NCBI GenBank assembly: GCA_021811925.1
Contig: JAKAPY010000047.1
Span: 1 to 10,814 of the forward strand
DNA length: 10,814 nt
Direction of reading: 5' to 3'
DNA from: Thermoplasmata archaeon
GTDB taxonomy: Archaea > Thermoplasmatota > Thermoplasmata > Sysuiplasmatales > Sysuiplasmataceae
Shown: in pieces, positions 1 to 5,899 of the stretch
Layout of the letters: the number at the start of each line of letters is the position of its first letter
How positions within the stretch are numbered: position 1 is the first letter of the stretch
Made by a program: the position numbers and the translations under genes
The notes under the pieces: model-generated
What the model was told of the DNA's origin: nothing
What the model saw: the letters and a program-made list of their open reading frames with translations, nothing else
Databases searched by the model: none

Positions 1-1043
1 GTCTGGAGCTTGGCGCTCAGCGAATACTTGACCTTGCTGAATTCACTGCTGTATGTGTGCACGTGCACATAAAGAGAAACAGGCCTTGATATCTTTTCGA
101 TCCTGTTCATGCTCTTCTGTATCTCATTGTACATTTCTTCCAGTATACCCTCGTCTGTCAATCCTGTTATCTGCACATAGACAGCTTCCCTGATCTGGAG
201 AGACGTTACCATCTGCGCAATGTCAAACTTTGTGACTATGCCGACGGGGACACCATCAGAGAGCACCGGGAGGGAACGCACTTTCTCATTGAGCATCAGT
301 TTCATCGCCTTCTCCATGCTGTCCGATGGCGAAAGGCTGGTGTAGTCCTTTCCTGCAATGCTTCCGACAGTGACTTCCACCGGGTTTGCATTTCCCACAA
401 TTTCACCGAAAGTCTGGCTTGACCGTGTTTTCAACCCGAGTGCAATCAGGTCGGATATCGAAAGCATGGAGGTCATCCTTCCCGCGTCATCAACGATGGG
501 GATTGTCCTTATTCCTGTGGACCTCATTGTTTCAAATGCCTTGTCCAGGTATTCCTTTTCAGAGAGGGCGACAACGCTTGGCGTCATTACGCTTGAGACG
601 CTCACCCTTCCGATCTCCTTGACAGTTGAGACAAGACTGACAAGAAGAGTCCTGTCTGCAACTCCGACCAGCCTGCCGTCCTCGGTCACAGGCAACTGCC
701 TTAAGCCCGTGTCCACGATTGCCTCCGCAAGGTCAAACACGTTGCTCCATGGATGCAATTCAGGGTAAGCAATCATCAGCGTTTTCACCTTGGTGTTTGT
801 AGGAAGGTTCTTGCGCCTCACTATCTGCTTCATCGAAAGCACGCCTACAAGCTTTTTCCTCTCCATCACAGGTATTTCGTCAAGATCCTTTTCAACCATC
901 TTGCTTGCTATGTTCCTTAACTCCTCTTCCGGCGTGGTGTAAACAAGCTGGCCCTTCACCTCAGGCTTGCCTATCGAAATTTTCCCAATCCTGCCAGCAA
1001 TGATGCTTACCTCCGACATAGAACCGAATATTGTGCTATCCAT
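1..1043 (-). CDS. Four-CBS-domain protein with HPF-like C-terminal segment (partial, C-terminus off the left edge)
   Basis: Reading the minus strand from the ATG at 1043 gives 347 uninterrupted codons to the window edge. Four CBS repeats are visible, at about residues 27-78, 86-138, 150-204 and 226-280, each with the typical IPV/LPV...GRLVGV-type strand pair. They should form two Bateman modules that bind adenine nucleotides or similar ligands. After them, residues 288-347 read as strand, helix (EEMYNEIQKSMNRIEKI), strand (SLYVHVHTY), strand. This resembles the HPF/RaiA ribosome hibernation fold, which would suggest a ligand-sensing ribosome-associated or dormancy factor; that is an inference. 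An SD-like GAGGG at 1051-1055 lies 7 nt before the start, inside the end of glyS, so the two genes are probably cotranscribed and translationally coupled. The CBS calls are secure; the C-terminal assignment is tentative. Confidence 0.85.
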   Translation of the reverse strand, partial: MDSTIFGSMSEVSIIAGRIGKISIGKPEVKGQLVYTTPEEELRNIASKMVEKDLDEIPVMERKKLVGVLSMKQIVRRKNLPTNTKVKTLMIAYPELHPWSNVFDLAEAIVDTGLRQLPVTEDGRLVGVADRTLLVSLVSTVKEIGRVSVSSVMTPSVVALSEKEYLDKAFETMRSTGIRTIPIVDDAGRMTSMLSISDLIALGLKTRSSQTFGEIVGNANPVEVTVGSIAGKDYTSLSPSDSMEKAMKLMLNEKVRSLPVLSDGVPVGIVTKFDIAQMVTSLQIREAVYVQITGLTDEGILEEMYNEIQKSMNRIEKISRPVSLYVHVHTYSSEFSKVKYSLSAKLQ

Positions 1044-1046
1044 CCA

Positions 1047-2801
1047 CTATCCCTCTTTTTCATCAACGCTTTCTTCTTTCTGCTCGACCGGCGAGCCGAA
1101 GTCCTCAAGCCTCCCGCCTGAGAGCAGCCTGCCGATCGACCCTGCAAGATCCTTTCTGCCGATGCGCACCTGCTTTCTGCTGTCCCTCTCCCTAACTGTG
1201 ACAGTCCCATCCTTCAATGTCACGTCGTCCACTGTTATGCAGTATGGAGTCCCGACTTCATCCATTCTTGCATACCGCCTGCCTATTGAGCCAGACTCGT
1301 CGTAGTACGGTTCAATACCCCCGACAAGAAGCTCATCATGAATCGCCATCGCCGCCCCGGCCATACGGCTGTCGTCAAGGAGTGGGAACACTCCCGCCTT
1401 GATCGGCGCTATCCCGGGAGGAAGTTTCAGAACAACGTAACCGTCTGATTCACTGAAGCTGTGCTCCAGCACAGTGAAGAAAATCCTGTCCAGGCCCATT
1501 GAAGGTTCCACAACATGAGGAACGAACTTCTCCCCTCTCACCTTTTCTTCTGTCTCCACCACCGAAAAAAATTCCGCAGCTACATCGATCCTGTTCCCGT
1601 TGAATTGTATCCGGATGCTTTTTTTCCCACGCACATCTTCAGGCGAAAGCTGTTCGATCAGAAGTGCCATCTCCTTTGCCTTTTCCTTGTAGACGGGGCC
1701 GAGCTTAGGCCTGTTAGCCCTGACAATTGCTTTCCTCTCCACCCTTTCGGTACCGCTTTTTCTGAAGAATGTGAGATCTGCGGACGAGCCCTTGATGTGG
1801 GCACTGAGATCATAGCTGCCCCTGTATGCGACTCCTGCCACCTCCGTCCAGCCGCTGCTAAGCTCCGCCTCGAAATCCCATGTTTCAGTGGAATAGTGTG
1901 CCATTTCATCCTTGGCGTGCTGCCTGAACCTGCTTCTCGAAGGATCGAGGCCTACACTGACCATGAACCTGTGGGTCAGGCACATGAAATAGGCAAGCAC
2001 CTCGCTGCCAATGATGCCACCGCGAACAGCTTCGCCCGCGCTGATAGTTGTCTGTTTCCCGCTCCTTGGAAGGAGGTTGAGCTTAACATCCCTTATCTTC
2101 ACGAAATCCTTCCATTGCTTTTCGGAAGGGTCAATGAAAAGTTCGGCCTCAAGCATGTTGAGTTCCCTGAGCCTGAGCAGTCCCTGCCTGGGTGATATCT
2201 CGTTCCTGTATCCCCTTCCAGTCTGTATCACGCCGAAGGGGAGCTTCTCCCTGAAGAAGCGGTTCATCTGCTGGAAGTTCATGAAAATCCCCTGTGCGGT
2301 CTCGGGGCGCAGATATCCTGTCTTGTTTCCTGCCGGCCCTATCTGGGTCTGGAACATGAGATTGAACGGCCTCGGCGCCGAGAAGTTCCTGGAGCCGCAT
2401 CTGGGACACCTTGTCTTCTCCTCGGAAAGCTTTTTCGAGAGCGTTTCCGGAGTGGAAGGGGCACCGGCAAGATCAACAAGGTGATCGGCCCTGAAAGATT
2501 CGTGACAGCTGTTGCAGTCCACCATGTAGTCAGTGAAGAACTCAAGATGACCAGACGACCTGAAGACACTCTCAGGATTGACGGTAGGAGTGTCAATTTC
2601 ATAGAAGTCCTCTGATCTGTAGATCCGTCTCCATGTTTCAGTGATACTGTTTCGCATCAACATACCGAGGGGACCGTAATCGTAGAATCCGGCTATACCG
2701 CCGTATATCTCAAACGATGGCCAGTAGAAACCGCGCCTCTTTGACATGGACAACAGTTTCTCTGTGATGTCACCGCTGTCCGACTCTTTGGTAACCACCA
2801 T
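1047..2801 (-). CDS. glyS: Glycyl-tRNA synthetase, archaeal/eukaryal class II type
   Basis: 584 aa, the usual length for the alpha2-type enzyme that attaches glycine to tRNA-Gly in the cytoplasm. The N-terminal signature KRRGFYWPSFEIYGG then GFYDYGPLG (21-46) is diagnostic. A zinc-binding insertion carries CNSC (96-99) and CPRC (132-135). RPETAQGIF lies at 165-173, class II motif 2 at 193-214 (GRGYRNEISPRQG), and motif 3 EPSMGLDRI at 432-440. The anticodon-binding domain starts near 460 (PPGIAPIKAGVFPLL). The ATG at 2801 puts a normal 20-residue lead before KRRGF. No SD precedes it, so it may be leaderless; only a weak A/T-rich stretch (about 2823-2831) sits at box A distance. The stop is 3 nt before the CBS-protein start. 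All key motifs are intact. Some annotations use the symbol glyQS or glyRS. Confidence 0.97.
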   Translation of the reverse strand: MVVTKESDSGDITEKLLSMSKRRGFYWPSFEIYGGIAGFYDYGPLGMLMRNSITETWRRIYRSEDFYEIDTPTVNPESVFRSSGHLEFFTDYMVDCNSCHESFRADHLVDLAGAPSTPETLSKKLSEEKTRCPRCGSRNFSAPRPFNLMFQTQIGPAGNKTGYLRPETAQGIFMNFQQMNRFFREKLPFGVIQTGRGYRNEISPRQGLLRLRELNMLEAELFIDPSEKQWKDFVKIRDVKLNLLPRSGKQTTISAGEAVRGGIIGSEVLAYFMCLTHRFMVSVGLDPSRSRFRQHAKDEMAHYSTETWDFEAELSSGWTEVAGVAYRGSYDLSAHIKGSSADLTFFRKSGTERVERKAIVRANRPKLGPVYKEKAKEMALLIEQLSPEDVRGKKSIRIQFNGNRIDVAAEFFSVVETEEKVRGEKFVPHVVEPSMGLDRIFFTVLEHSFSESDGYVVLKLPPGIAPIKAGVFPLLDDSRMAGAAMAIHDELLVGGIEPYYDESGSIGRRYARMDEVGTPYCITVDDVTLKDGTVTVRERDSRKQVRIGRKDLAGSIGRLLSGGRLEDFGSPVEQKEESVDEKEG

Positions 2802-2889
2802 AAGTGGACATTAGCATGATGGAAATAATCAATGTTTCCATAATGAAAAGAGTCTCTACGTTGACGGCACCCGGTGAGGCAGAACATGG

Positions 2890-2925
2890 CAGTGTGTTAT
2901 CTATCACTGATCATTAATAAATATA
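2890..2925 (+). promoter_or_regulatory. Promoter of the HTH_10 gene with short inverted repeat
   Basis: An A/T-rich box A-like element (attaataaatata, about 2913-2925) is the only such element in the 188-bp divergent gap between glyS and the HTH_10 gene. A 25-27 bp spacing would place the transcription start near 2946-2950. Just upstream, CAGTG (2890-2894) and CACTG (2905-2909) form a 5-bp inverted repeat that could be an operator, possibly autoregulatory. The repeat is short enough to arise by chance. Confidence 0.45.
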
Positions 2926-2989
2926 CTAAAAACAGGTGGAGCGGGGAAATGGAAGGTGAAGTGTTATCTTTTGAGCCGCATTACACACG

Positions 2990-3688
2990 ATGATGCCACT
3001 CAAGAGAATGGTGATCAGCCTCAACCTGGAGGCTATAGCCCCCCTTGGCGATCTTCTCTCGAAGTTCTACAGAAGAAACAGCAGTATGGAACTTCTGCAG
3101 ACGCTCTTCATTTCCGAAGACGTTGTTGCCGAACTTGTAAGAATCAGAAGGGCAGCAGACTTCTACACGGTCGATGAGATAGGGAAGAGGAGGGAGGAGC
3201 TGATGAAGAAGTACAACCTTCTGGACTTCGAGGTCATTGATGCCAGTCTGACGGCTGGAAGCTATACCGCCATAATCAAACATGTCATGCCGCCAAAATT
3301 GTCGCCTGTGCTGAAAAAGCTTGGTGGCTCAGTTTATCTTGCTTCTCCAATCGGGATCAGCAGGGGGACCGTTACGCTCACCTTGTTCGTGGAGAAGGAC
3401 AAGGCAGGTTCGCTGGCCGAGCTGCTTGGACAACAGGGAGTAGACTTCAGGATACATTCAGTCACAGACGCTTTTGGAACGGGAAAGACAGGGAACAGGC
3501 TCAGTGCATCACAGCTTTCCCTCATTCAGCTTGCCAGCGCGATGGGATACTTCGATGTTCCGAGGAAGGCAAGCACGGACGACGTTGCCAGGATTGCAGG
3601 CGTCACAGCCCCGGCAGTAAGCAAGACTATCAGGAGAGTCGAGAAAATGCTTGTTGAGAGATTACTGAATGACACAAGCCTGCTATGA
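2990..3688 (+). CDS. Bacterio-opsin-activator-type (HTH_10) transcriptional regulator
   Basis: 232 aa if started at the ATG at 2990; in-frame ATGs at 2993 and 3008 are alternatives, and an in-frame stop at 2972 limits the 5' end. The C-terminal region (about 171-224: LSASQLSLIQLASAMGYFDV, then a helix-turn-helix with DDVARIAGVTAPAVSKTIRR) is the HTH_10 domain of archaeal Bat-like regulators, which bind DNA near promoters. The N-terminal 165 residues form a mixed alpha/beta sensor-like region typical of short Bat-like proteins; no PAS or GAF motif was recognised. The targets are unknown. The gene diverges from glyS. Its stop overlaps the stop of the convergent metallo-hydrolase gene (3683-3688), so the two transcripts are antisense at their ends. 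There is no SD before 2990; a 14-codon upstream ORF overlaps this start as ATGA. Confidence 0.85.
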   Translation: MMPLKRMVISLNLEAIAPLGDLLSKFYRRNSSMELLQTLFISEDVVAELVRIRRAADFYTVDEIGKRREELMKKYNLLDFEVIDASLTAGSYTAIIKHVMPPKLSPVLKKLGGSVYLASPIGISRGTVTLTLFVEKDKAGSLAELLGQQGVDFRIHSVTDAFGTGKTGNRLSASQLSLIQLASAMGYFDVPRKASTDDVARIAGVTAPAVSKTIRRVEKMLVERLLNDTSLL

Positions 3689-4297
3689 GCTCATGAATAT
3701 CAGGAATTCTTCCCTGGACCTTGGCTTCAGTGTGTAGTTGCTCTTTTTCTCCTCACCGAGAGGTGCAGAAGGTGTCTTGCCGTAGTCATGCCCGGGGTAT
3801 ACGATCAGATCGTCGGGAAGCGAGCGCAGTTTGACAATGAGTGTATCGTACATGCTCCCAGGGCTGCTGTCTTCCAGGTCCACCCTCCCGCATTCACCTA
3901 TGAAGAGCGTATCACCCGTGTAGAGCCTGCCGTCCGCGAGAAAACATGAGCTGTCAGCGGTATGGCCAGGGGTGTGAAACAGCCTTATCTCCTCCCTGCC
4001 GAGAAGGACAGACTCCCCGTCGGAAAGCCCCTTGTCATGCTCGACGCTTGAAGATTCGTGCGTGACTATCCTCGCGCCGCTTCTCTTTCTCAGCGGTACC
4101 GCTTCCTGGACATGATCGTGGTGGTGGTGCGTCAGGAGTATGAATTTCAGCTTCAACCCTTTGTTCGAAATGGCTGATTCCACCTGGCTGGTATCGAAGG
4201 AGGGATCGACGACGGCAGCCTCCTTCGACTCCGGGTCCCAGAGCAGATAGGAGAAGTTGAGCGCCCTTCCGACCTTGTACTGTTCGCTTTCCAACAT
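3683..4297 (-). CDS. Metallo-beta-lactamase-fold hydrolase, ETHE1/glyoxalase II-like
   Basis: 204 aa. The MBL-fold metal motif THHHHDH is at 56-62 (HxHxDH), followed by PGHT (H112), GDT (D129) and PGHD (H170), so the ligand set looks complete. GECGRVDLED...LPDDLIVYPGHDYG and the EEKKSN segment resemble ETHE1-type persulfide dioxygenases (GSH-persulfide oxidation with mononuclear iron) more than classical glyoxalase II. A YcbL-like thioester hydrolase remains possible. The reading frame stays open to 4498, but the extra 67 residues are low-complexity and cover the promoter. The ATG at 4297 fits the family N-terminus and lies about 27 bp from a TATA-like element, consistent with leaderless translation. 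It converges with, and overlaps by 6 bp, the HTH_10 gene. Confidence 0.88.
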   Translation of the reverse strand: MLESEQYKVGRALNFSYLLWDPESKEAAVVDPSFDTSQVESAISNKGLKLKFILLTHHHHDHVQEAVPLRKRSGARIVTHESSSVEHDKGLSDGESVLLGREEIRLFHTPGHTADSSCFLADGRLYTGDTLFIGECGRVDLEDSSPGSMYDTLIVKLRSLPDDLIVYPGHDYGKTPSAPLGEEKKSNYTLKPRSREEFLIFMSS

Positions 4298-4310
4298 TCG
4301 GTTAAAATAA

Positions 4311-4328
4311 TTTAATAGGATATATAGT
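4311..4328. promoter_or_regulatory. Divergent promoter region between the MBL hydrolase and rimI-like genes
   Basis: The A/T-rich stretch tttaataggatatatagt contains TATA-like elements on both strands. On the minus strand, ctatatat (about 4320-4327) is centred about 27 bp before the hydrolase ATG at 4297. This predicts a transcript beginning at or next to the start codon. On the plus strand the same stretch is the only A/T-rich element before the acetyltransferase and would give a leader of roughly 40-60 nt. Shared control of the two genes is possible but not shown. Confidence 0.5.
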
Positions 4329-4388
4329 GTTTTAGAATCGGATTGAGAAGAAGACAATCCGATTAATCGAAAGCTGCGGGGGCTGGCG

Positions 4389-4856
4389 GTGTTACAGTCC
4401 ACTGACTTCAGAATGAGAAAAGCAGGCATCTGGGATATAGACGAGCTGGAGGATATAGAGAAGAAGTGCTTTTCGTACGGGCGCTTCAGCCGAACCATCC
4501 TGCTTGGTTTCCTGAGGCATCCCTTTTCAGTGACGATTGTTGTGGAAAGGGAAATGATACTTGCTTCGGCAATCCTGATATTTCACACCAGGACTGCCGA
4601 AATTGCCTCCATCGCTGTGCTTCCTGAAGAGAGAAGGAAGGGGCTAGGCAACATGCTGTTGCAGGAGGCGGAGACAATGTCCAGGAGGAAGGGGATAGTG
4701 AAACTCTCACTTCATGTTGCAATCGAGAACAGCGGAGCGATCGGCCTGTACAGGAAAAACGGTTACAGCATCACCGAAACGGTGAAGGACTATTACGGTG
4801 CCGGCCGTGACGCGTTCTACATGGAGAGGGAAATGGGGCCTCCCCCGTCACTGTGA
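4389..4856 (+). CDS. rimI: GNAT-family N-acetyltransferase, RimI/Nat-like
   Basis: 155 aa from a GTG at 4389, or 147 aa from the ATG at 4413. GNAT motif A is clear at about 73-91 (ASIAVLPEERRKGLGNMLL) with the acetyl-CoA pyrophosphate loop RRKGLG at 82-87. Motif B follows at 114-126 (NSGAIGLYRKNGY), then DYYGAGRDAFYMER (134-147), characteristic of RimI/Ard1-type N-alpha-acetyltransferases that modify protein N-termini. I prefer the GTG because strand beta1 (FRMRKA) is then complete, but the ATG is almost as likely and neither has a convincing SD. The hydrolase gene lies divergently upstream. A 10-bp inverted repeat brackets the stop codon. The symbol is by family resemblance; the substrates are unknown. 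Confidence 0.85.
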   Translation: MLQSTDFRMRKAGIWDIDELEDIEKKCFSYGRFSRTILLGFLRHPFSVTIVVEREMILASAILIFHTRTAEIASIAVLPEERRKGLGNMLLQEAETMSRRKGIVKLSLHVAIENSGAIGLYRKNGYSITETVKDYYGAGRDAFYMEREMGPPPSL

Positions 4857-4875
4857 CAGCCAAGTCAGTGACGGG
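4844..4875 (+). terminator. Perfect 10-bp inverted repeat around the rimI-like stop codon
   Basis: CCCGTCACTG (4844-4853) and CAGTGACGGG (4866-4875) are perfect reverse complements separated by 12 nt. The left arm is the end of the coding region, and the TGA stop (4854-4856) begins the loop. A second overlapping palindrome, GTCAC-T-GTGAC (4847-4857), offers an alternative fold. No T-run follows, so a classic intrinsic terminator is not supported. An RNA 3'-end stabiliser or a protein-binding site is equally possible. Confidence 0.45.
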
Positions 4876-4952
4876 ACTACCGACAGGATTGGAATCAATG
4901 CGCGAAAGTGCTGAAAAGCGCTCCCTTCGTTCTGCCCGTTGTGTAATAAACA

Positions 4953-4990
4953 GTTAAATATTGATTGCCTTATGCCTTTTTTGCAGAGGA
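4953..4990 (+). promoter_or_regulatory. Box A and SD of the 53-aa gene
   Basis: GTTAAATAT (4953-4961) matches an archaeal box A and predicts a start of transcription near 4984. The predicted RNA would begin just before AGAGGA (4985-4990), an SD-like motif 8 nt ahead of the ATG at 4999. This spacing argues for 4999 rather than the upstream in-frame TTG (4939) or ATG (4972), both of which would lie upstream of the transcription start. Confidence 0.55.
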
Positions 4991-4998
4991 CGCAAGAT

Positions 4999-5160
4999 AT
5001 GGAAGAATCCCTGTGCAACGTAGAGTTCCTGAAGACTGACAACAGTTACCTGGCCAAGGTCCAGAGTGAGCTTGGGGGCCTGAGGGAGTACAAGAGCGGT
5101 ACTTTCGAAGAGGTGCTGGAACAGGTGATAATAGACCTTCAGGAAGAATTCGAGAGCTGA
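4999..5160 (+). CDS. Small acidic protein of unknown function (53 aa)
   Basis: The ATG at 4999 yields 53 residues beginning MEESLCNVEFLKTDNSYLAK and ending VLEQVIIDLQEEFES. The protein is strongly acidic (many E/D), has one Cys, and looks like a short beta hairpin followed by a C-terminal amphipathic helix. I do not recognise a named family. Support for it being real is its own box A, a well-spaced SD-like AGAGGA, and a normal coding appearance. It stands alone between the rimI-like gene and the SPFH cassette. Its size and acidity would suit a small regulator or adaptor that binds another protein, but nothing in the sequence identifies a partner. Confidence 0.65.
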   Translation: MEESLCNVEFLKTDNSYLAKVQSELGGLREYKSGTFEEVLEQVIIDLQEEFES

Positions 5161-5215
5161 GTTGGATTCGACGATCCGCGCTCAAAACCCAGAGTTCGTT
5201 TCCCCCCGTTCTGCG

Positions 5216-5261
5216 GCACCCTGGCGGGTGCATTAATATTAAGTGCCACCTTCTTAAATAG
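5216..5261 (+). promoter_or_regulatory. Promoter and operator-like palindromes of the SPFH/zinc-ribbon cassette
   Basis: CTTAAATAG (5253-5261) is a good box A and predicts a transcription start near 5282. Immediately upstream are a perfect 6-bp inverted repeat with a 4-nt loop, GCACCC-TGGC-GGGTGC (5216-5231), and a perfect 10-bp palindrome, TTAATATTAA (5233-5242). Their position just before box A is typical for archaeal operators (activators bind there; repressors overlap it). The first repeat could alternatively be a 3'-end hairpin of the preceding small gene, which stops at 5160. Confidence 0.5.
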
Positions 5262-5325
5262 CAGTGCCTAGGATAATAGTCATGGAAGCGTAATCCCTGA
5301 ATGCAAAGGAAGGCAATTCACTTGT

Positions 5326-5344
5326 GCCTCCTATCCAGGGAGGT
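5326..5344 (+). promoter_or_regulatory. Leader hairpin pairing with the SD of the cassette's first gene
   Basis: GCCTCC (5326-5331) can pair with GGAGGT (5339-5344, one G-U pair) across a 7-nt loop. GGAGGT is a near-perfect SD, 8 nt before the ATG at 5353. The local RNA fold would therefore hide the ribosome binding site. The predicted leader is about 70 nt (5282-5352). This may be a translational control element, or an incidental pairing of a strong SD with a nearby C-rich run. Confidence 0.4.
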
Positions 5345-5352
5345 CTGTCTCT

Positions 5353-5889
5353 ATGTCGTCGGATCAAACTGATATCAGGAAGCAGGTCGTGGACAGCCAG
5401 GGACTGTTGAAGAAAATACAGCTTGTTGTGCCGGGTTTCAGGGGGTACAGGCAGCTTGAGGATCTCCGTGCCGCTGATGAGCTTCTGAGGAGACAGGTTG
5501 CACTCGTACTGCAGAAGGGAATCAGCAGCCTGAGGGATACAAGAAGGACAGTGGTGGACAAGGGAGATTATTCATCGCTTGAGCCTGTCGCATCGCTAAT
5601 CTCTCGCCTTCAGCAGCTGGAAGGAGAAGTCGAACATGCGGAACAGGGCTATTCAGGGATTTCGCCCATGATACGCGTTGGACAGGACACCCTCAACACC
5701 CTGTATGATTATGATTTTGCCTTCGTTGACACAGCCTCAAAGCTGACTGATTCATGCAATGCACTTTCATCAGCCGCGGGACACAGCTCCCTTGGTGGAA
5801 GCATTGATGACATTGACTCGAAGATAACTGATTTCAAGAATGCATTTGAAAACAGGATTAGGGCAGTGGAGAAAATACAGATAAAGTGA
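5353..5889 (+). CDS. Helical SPFH-cassette protein with PGFRGY / GYSG signature
   Basis: 178 aa, no signal peptide, no transmembrane segment, predicted mostly helical. Visible signature elements are VVPGFRGY (25-32), an LRAADELLRRQ helix (38-48), a second long helix (about 75-97), AEQGYSG (96-102) and LYDYDFAFVD (117-126). I recall this pattern (PGYxGY...RxxDxxLR...GYxG...LyxfD) from uncharacterised bacterial and archaeal proteins, often near SPFH genes, but I know no established function. A weak Gly/Ser linker (138-150) leads to a C-terminal helix. The ATG follows a strong GGAGGT. It is the first gene of the cassette; the SPFH gene starts 10 nt after its stop, so the products probably act together. 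A coiled-coil scaffold or adaptor for the SPFH assembly is an inference. Confidence 0.8.
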   Translation: MSSDQTDIRKQVVDSQGLLKKIQLVVPGFRGYRQLEDLRAADELLRRQVALVLQKGISSLRDTRRTVVDKGDYSSLEPVASLISRLQQLEGEVEHAEQGYSGISPMIRVGQDTLNTLYDYDFAFVDTASKLTDSCNALSSAAGHSSLGGSIDDIDSKITDFKNAFENRIRAVEKIQIK

Positions 5890-5899
5890 GGTTGGTAGA

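Noticed and set aside
358..768. Plus-strand frame of 136 codons at the left end
   Set aside because: It is antisense to the CBS repeats, which are continuous on the minus strand and clearly coding.
1515..2195. Plus-strand frame of 226 codons inside glyS
   Set aside because: It lies fully opposite the conserved catalytic core of glycyl-tRNA synthetase and shows no recognisable domain; it is a shadow.
4298..4498. N-terminal 67-residue extension of the metallo-beta-lactamase frame
   Set aside because: It is Ser-rich, covers the TATA-like promoter and the start of the divergent acetyltransferase, and family members begin near the ATG at 4297.
5161..5352. Possible tRNA or small RNA gene in the gap before the SPFH cassette
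   Set aside because: No cloverleaf, no TTCGAxxC arm with matching stems and no CCA end could be assembled; the gap is better explained by promoter, palindromes and leader.
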